Under the pieces are notes generated by a model. It was not told the DNA's origin and did not search any database. It saw only the letters and a list, made by a program, of their open reading frames with translations. A DNA stretch of 64,000 nucleotides from Mangifera indica. Lineage: Eukaryota; Streptophyta; Magnoliopsida; Sapindales; Anacardiaceae. Shown one piece after another: positions 59,656 to 64,000 of the stretch; the first letter of the stretch is position 1, and the number at the start of each line of letters is the position of its first letter. A program made the translations under genes and the position numbers. The stretch is taken from NCBI RefSeq assembly GCF_011075055.1, contig NC_058137.1, positions 18,399,463 through 18,463,462 on the forward strand, read 5' to 3'.

Positions 59656-61123
59656 ATCATTTGAATGATGATCTATTTTGAAATGAATACAAGGAAAGAA
59701 CAAATTTGGAGTAAATGTTAAATAAATTTTGCTTAAGTGATGGTTGTTGCTGCCTTTGACAACGTATTGGGTCAAGCAACCAACAATTGAAACAGAAAGT
59801 CAATTCGTTTTCATATATAACGAAGCATCAACTCTTCCATTCGTTATCGTGAGCTAATGACGAATAAAGAGCCAACGAGAAGACAACCAACTGTCAATTC
59901 TTGACGACTCTTCGTCTGTCATCAGCTCACGACAATGAATTATAGAAGAAGAGTAGACGTTTCGTCATGCGCGAAGACGAATTGACTCTTTGTCTTTGTG
60001 CATGATGAAATCACACTGAAGAGATTTCAATGAGAGAGAAAATGCATCAGGAGGGAGATTCTGGTGGGCTGAAGAGATTTGCCTAGAAGTAGCTTCAATC
60101 GTCAGAAAAGTTGTGTTTTGAAAAATAAACCTCAAGGGAGAAAATATAACTTTTTAAAATTTAGGATGAGGAAACACTGAGTTTTAAAAACTAAGGTGAA
60201 AAAATGAGATAGAATTTTATTTATTTTAATATTATTAATAAAATGACAATTTTATATTTACACCTAATAGAAAATTTTAATAAAAATTGAATAATGAATA
60301 GGTGTTTGATTTTGAAACACATGTGAGTTTTAAAATGAACTAAACTTTGGATGGAAATAAGGCTTTTGGCCATTAAAATAAATTTGCTTAGGTGATAGTT
60401 GTTGTTGCTTTTAACAAGGGAATGTATTAAGCAACCAACAATTGTTGTTGGATATTAGGCTCGACAATTGAAATGAAAATGCTTAATGTCGTATCCCCCA
60501 CCATTCTAGAAATTGATGATAACAATTGTTTGAATTCGGTAAAGTTTTCCATCACAGATTTGCTTTGCAATAGTTCAGCCAATCGTCCCTAGGATTATCA
60601 TACACCATGAGATCTAACCATGAAGAAATGTTTAATACAAGAGACCTAAATGTTCAAGTTAGAAGTGGAAGTGGGTTGTATCGGCTTTAACGTGACTCAC
60701 TGTAGTTATATGTTGTGCCAGGTCAAGGCTCGTATAGTAGAGAGCCTTACAAGTCGGCCCTCCCCCGCACAAATACTAAAGCCTGTAATGCGAGTCTTTT
60801 TATGTCAAGCCTTTAACAGGTTGACTCACAGGTTTTTAGCCAATTGGCCAGTTAATTTTATATATTTATATATATGGGTTTATTTTTAATTTTTTATTAT
60901 TTTTGTTATGTCTTTTAAATTTTCCAAACTAATCTTTTGGTTTCACGGTAACATTAATAATAAATAATAATAAGTTTAAATTTCTCATATTAATATTTTG
61001 TTTTTCCATAATATTAATAATAATTTATTATTACTTTTACTTCTCCATAACATTAATAAACACTTTTGGTTTCCCCATGTAATAATAAATAATTTTAAAA
61101 AAAAATTATAATAGTGTCATGTG

Positions 61124-61165
<42 letters not shown>

Positions 61166-61930
61166 AAATCATATATGACAAAATTTTTCAATAAACAATT
61201 ATGTGTACAACTTATTTTTCATATTTATTTTGTCATTTTATTTACATATTTATTGCATATATATTTTATATTTATTTTACATATTTATTTCATGTTATAA
61301 AAAACTGTAATTCAATTATTATTTATTAAATACAATATATTTAAAATAAATGATTTTAATAGGTTTAAGTCGTAATCCATACCAAACTAAATTATATTTT
61401 TTTAGTTTGGATTGACTTAGATATTTTTGAAATTGTTTTTTTCACTTTGATTTAAAAAATCTCTTAAGCCACACTAAATCTGATCATGCATATCTCTAGG
61501 TTCAGATCCACAATTTCACCTCCTATTTGAATCATTTGAGGTGACTCTAGAGTCTAGAGTCTCTTAGTTCTGACCTAAGGAAGGTGTAGGTAGACATGGC
61601 GATGAGTTGTGCTGGGCTAACCTTAGCACAACTCGTTGTGTTGGTGGGTCAAGTCATGCCAAAGCCTGTTATAATACGAATCTTGTAAGGCTAAGCTGAC
61701 CCACCAAATGAAGAAAGCCTACAACACACCCATAGCCTTTTGGGTCATGTCATGTCATTCCTTACCAGTTAGGCCACATGCTTTTGCAGTCTAACTTACT
61801 AAATTATAATATATTAATAATTTTTTATTTTTAATTCATTTTAATTTTTTAATGGATCGTATCAGGTTGTCTTGCAGGCCTTACTCTGAGGCCAGTGTAG
61901 GTAGAAAACTAAGTTGAATAGCATGTGTTG
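59656..61930. other. 2.3-kb block present only in duplication copy 2
   Basis: Not found between the matching flanks at 51590 and 51640 in copy 1. It contains a 70-bp imperfect direct repeat (59725-59795 and 60378-60450, both with AAGCAACCAACAATTG) around a foldback-like segment, a GTCAAGGC.CGTA...repeat-rich stretch (60700-60900), an AT microsatellite and a GTGCTGGGCTAACC-type repeat (61590-61900). The open frame 60650-60889 has no recognised domain. Confidence 0.6.
61126..61165. repeat. (TA)n microsatellite
   Basis: About 20 AT dinucleotides with one interruption (TGTAT). Confidence 0.95.
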
Positions 61931-61932
61931 TA

Positions 61933-62985
61933 GTTGCACCCATAGTTAATGTTGACTTCTGTTGTTGTGGCATATCCATCAAATGCTTCCTGAAAATATG
62001 TGACAATAAGCTTCACATCCCCAATAGTTGATCATTAGCCGTCTTCTGTAAAGTCACACCCACTCATCTTCGATTGTTCAACTTGCAATACTTAAATGGA
62101 AATGGCATAAGCTTAAGATTGTTCCTATAGAGCCTCGACGACATCAGCCAATTTTCTATTCTTCATCTTTGCTAAAAAATCTCTCAACGAGAGTTCCAAA
62201 TATCAACGAAATGCTATTTGAGTAAGTATGAGATCTTAAGATGGGAAAAATAAAAGAGAAATAGATTTTTAAATATTCGATAAAATAAACAAAATATGAA
62301 AATAATGGAATAACAAACTCAATCACTTGTTAAGCGAAAAAAAAAAAAAAAAAAAACCCTCAACCACTTGCTTAATCGAATTCCCCATGTCCTGAGATAA
62401 CAGACTCAACCATTACCTTTTTTTACCCAAGTTGTGGCTAAAAACTTGTGTCATGCAAGATTCTTCTTGGTTCGAACACCTCTGCTAGCAATGCTGTCTT
62501 CTTGAGCCTCTGATTCCTTCTGGATCCATTCATGAGCTTGCCTTAGGTCATTATTAATCTGGCCTAAACATTGGGCCCATATCAGAGAAAAAGGGAGAAC
62601 CACCTTTGACATATGAAATGAAGTTTGTTTGTCTTTACAAAAATTTTGTCGTTATAAAGCATTTTATGATTTTAAAAGATTATGGTAAAATATATCTAAT
62701 TCTTTTTTATAATAAACTCTAGTTTTTTTTATCTCATTTGTTAGTTTTATAAAATAATATATTATGTGTGTTTGGCCTTTTTTATGGTGAGAATTCTATG
62801 GTTTTTAAAAAAATATAACTTTAGTCAAACTCTGGTTGAGTACTCATAGTTTTAGAAATATTATTAATTCAACTTTTCAATTTACTAATGATTTTAACAA
62901 TTTAATCATTAAAATTATTTTTCATCTCAAATAATACCGATAGTTTTAACTATTAAAATAATAAAATTTAGATAAACAATATAAG
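61933..62985. repeat. Copy of 51648-52690
   Basis: Collinear with copy 1, about 92-94% identical by eye, with a poly-A run at 62338-62356 that is short in copy 1. Confidence 0.88.
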
Positions 62986-63040
62986 GCCAAAAGACTTTTT
63001 CCCACTTAAGGTACAGTGAAATCTCAATCTTCTCATTTAA

Positions 63041-63891
63041 TTTTTAAAAGGCTAAACGACTATTTCCCACCTTAGGTATGCTGCAATCTCAAGTTTTCAC
63101 CCTTTAACTATGGAAACACCAAACACCTACCCATGAGCATTTAAAATTAACAGTGGTAAGGGTAAAGTCGTCATTTTCTCTATAATATTAAAAAATAAAT
63201 TAAAATAAAATCTATTTTTGCCCCTCGAAACTTTAAAAACTAAAATTTTCCCCCAGCCTAAGTTTTAAAAAATGACAGTTTCACCCTAGGGTTTCGTTTT
63301 GAAATCTCCAGCTCCATTACCGACGACCTCTCCCTCCTAAAGCATTCTCTCCTTTCGGTGATCCCTTTCCTCCCATTTGGACGCTCGATCGGTGTCCAAA
63401 AAGCCTTGGGAGATGAAGAACTTTGTCGGGGAAGACAAAGCCATCGTCTTTGTCTAGGAAGACGATCATCTTCGACCGCCAAACGAAGACGAAGACGACA
63501 ACTTTGTCTTCGTTTGGGAAGACCCCGGCAAAGTTCTTCGTCTCCCAAGGCTTTTTGGACACCGATCGGGCGTTCAAATGGGAGGAAAGAGATCGCTGAA
63601 AGGAGAGGATGCTTCGGGAGGGAGAGGCCGTCGACAATGGAGCTGAAGATGTCACCGGAGATTTCAAAACGAAACCCTAGGGTGAAACTGCCATTTTTTA
63701 AAACTTAGGCTAGGGGAAAATTTTAGTTTTTAAAGTTTAGGGGGGTAAAAAATTATAAAATTTTCAGGCGTTAGGGTTCTGTTAAATTTAACCTGCCATG
63801 GGTGGGTGTTTGGTGTTTCTATAGTTAAAGGGTGAAAACTTGAGATTACAGCATACCTTGGGTGGGAAATACTCCTTTGGCCTTTTTAAAA
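63041..63891. mobile_element. 833-bp foldback element with perfect target duplication, only in copy 2
   Basis: Element 63050-63882 between TTTTTAAAA (63041-63049) and TTTTTAAAA (63883-63891). Ends GGCTAAACGACTATTTCCCA and the complement of GGCCAAAGGAGTATTTCCCA. Interior inverted repeats with CTTTGTCTTCG/CGAAGACAAAG words. The corresponding unoccupied site in copy 1 is at about 53530-53550 (TTTAATTTTCAAAAACTAAA). Open frames on both strands are palindrome artefacts. Confidence 0.93.
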
Positions 63892-64000
63892 ACCTAAATA
63901 CCTATTTACAAACAATTTTCGTTAAAAATTTCAGTTAACGTTGAAGGTAAAACCATTATTTACAAAAAAAATTAAAATTTTATCATATTTTTCTCTCTCA
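63892..64000. repeat. Continuation of duplication copy 2 (matches ~53550-53650)
   Basis: GTTAAAAATTTCAGTTAACG and ATAAAACC-type words match 53570-53650. The duplication therefore runs past the window end. Confidence 0.85.

Noticed and set aside
60650..60889. 79-aa open frame MFKLEVEVGCIGF
   Set aside because: No domain, lies in a repeat-rich, copy 2-specific block with a GTCAAGGCTCG-type repeat.
1..64000. tRNA or rRNA genes
   Set aside because: No GTTCAAATCC-type box paired with a plausible acceptor stem, and no rRNA core sequences, were seen. A covariance-model scan would be decisive.

Overview
The window is AT-rich nuclear DNA of a flowering plant, most likely a eudicot. The evidence is GT-AG introns, an actin-binding NETWORKED-2 gene, a plant-type nicotinamidase gene, and a dense load of plant class II transposons (Mutator-like, hAT, foldback/MITE). 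I cannot name the species from sequence alone.

Layout. Positions 1-11.1 kb form a gene island: a small acidic plant protein of unknown function (535-2339, +, two exons), a NET2-type actin-membrane linker (3612-7880, +, three exons, 1160 aa), and, tail to tail with it, an intact five-exon nicotinamidase (9039-10777, -, 245 aa). From 11.4 to 35.2 kb lies a Mutator-like (MULE) complex bounded by a perfect 9-bp target duplication. It holds a 6.9-kb element that kept a Ulp1/C48 protease gene but has no transposase, followed by two tandem 8.8-kb units that kept transposase but lost Ulp1. The first of these units appears to carry a 7.3-kb internal inversion. Positions 36-38.1 kb hold a CIPK kinase fragment and hAT transposase debris. 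Positions 38.16-48.67 kb are a second, 10.5-kb MULE with terminal inverted repeats of about 0.65 kb, GC-rich GCACCC arrays, a six-exon Ulp1-like gene (+) and a convergent MULE transposase gene (-). An 870-bp foldback element is inserted in it.

Positions 48.7-64 kb are explained by a large tandem segmental duplication. Everything from 54490 onward is a second, reshaped copy of the sequence starting at 7813 inside the last NET2 exon. Copy 2 carries the last codons of NET2, then nicotinamidase exons 5, 4, 3 and part of 2 (a broken pseudogene). It then jumps, through a 4-bp CAAA microhomology, over 38.3 kb to the equivalent of 48693 and continues through hAT and MITE sequence to the window end. 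Insertions present in only one copy (a foldback element at 63050, an AT-rich 0.75-kb repeat at about 52.7 kb, a 2.3-kb block at 59.66 kb) can be dated relative to the duplication.

Only the three genes of the first 11 kb look functional as host genes. All transposon genes carry stops; most or all of those I checked in the 38-48 kb element are one transition away from CAA, CAG, CGA or TGG, as expected for methylated, silenced elements. The main novelty lies in rearrangement architecture, not in a new biochemical pathway.
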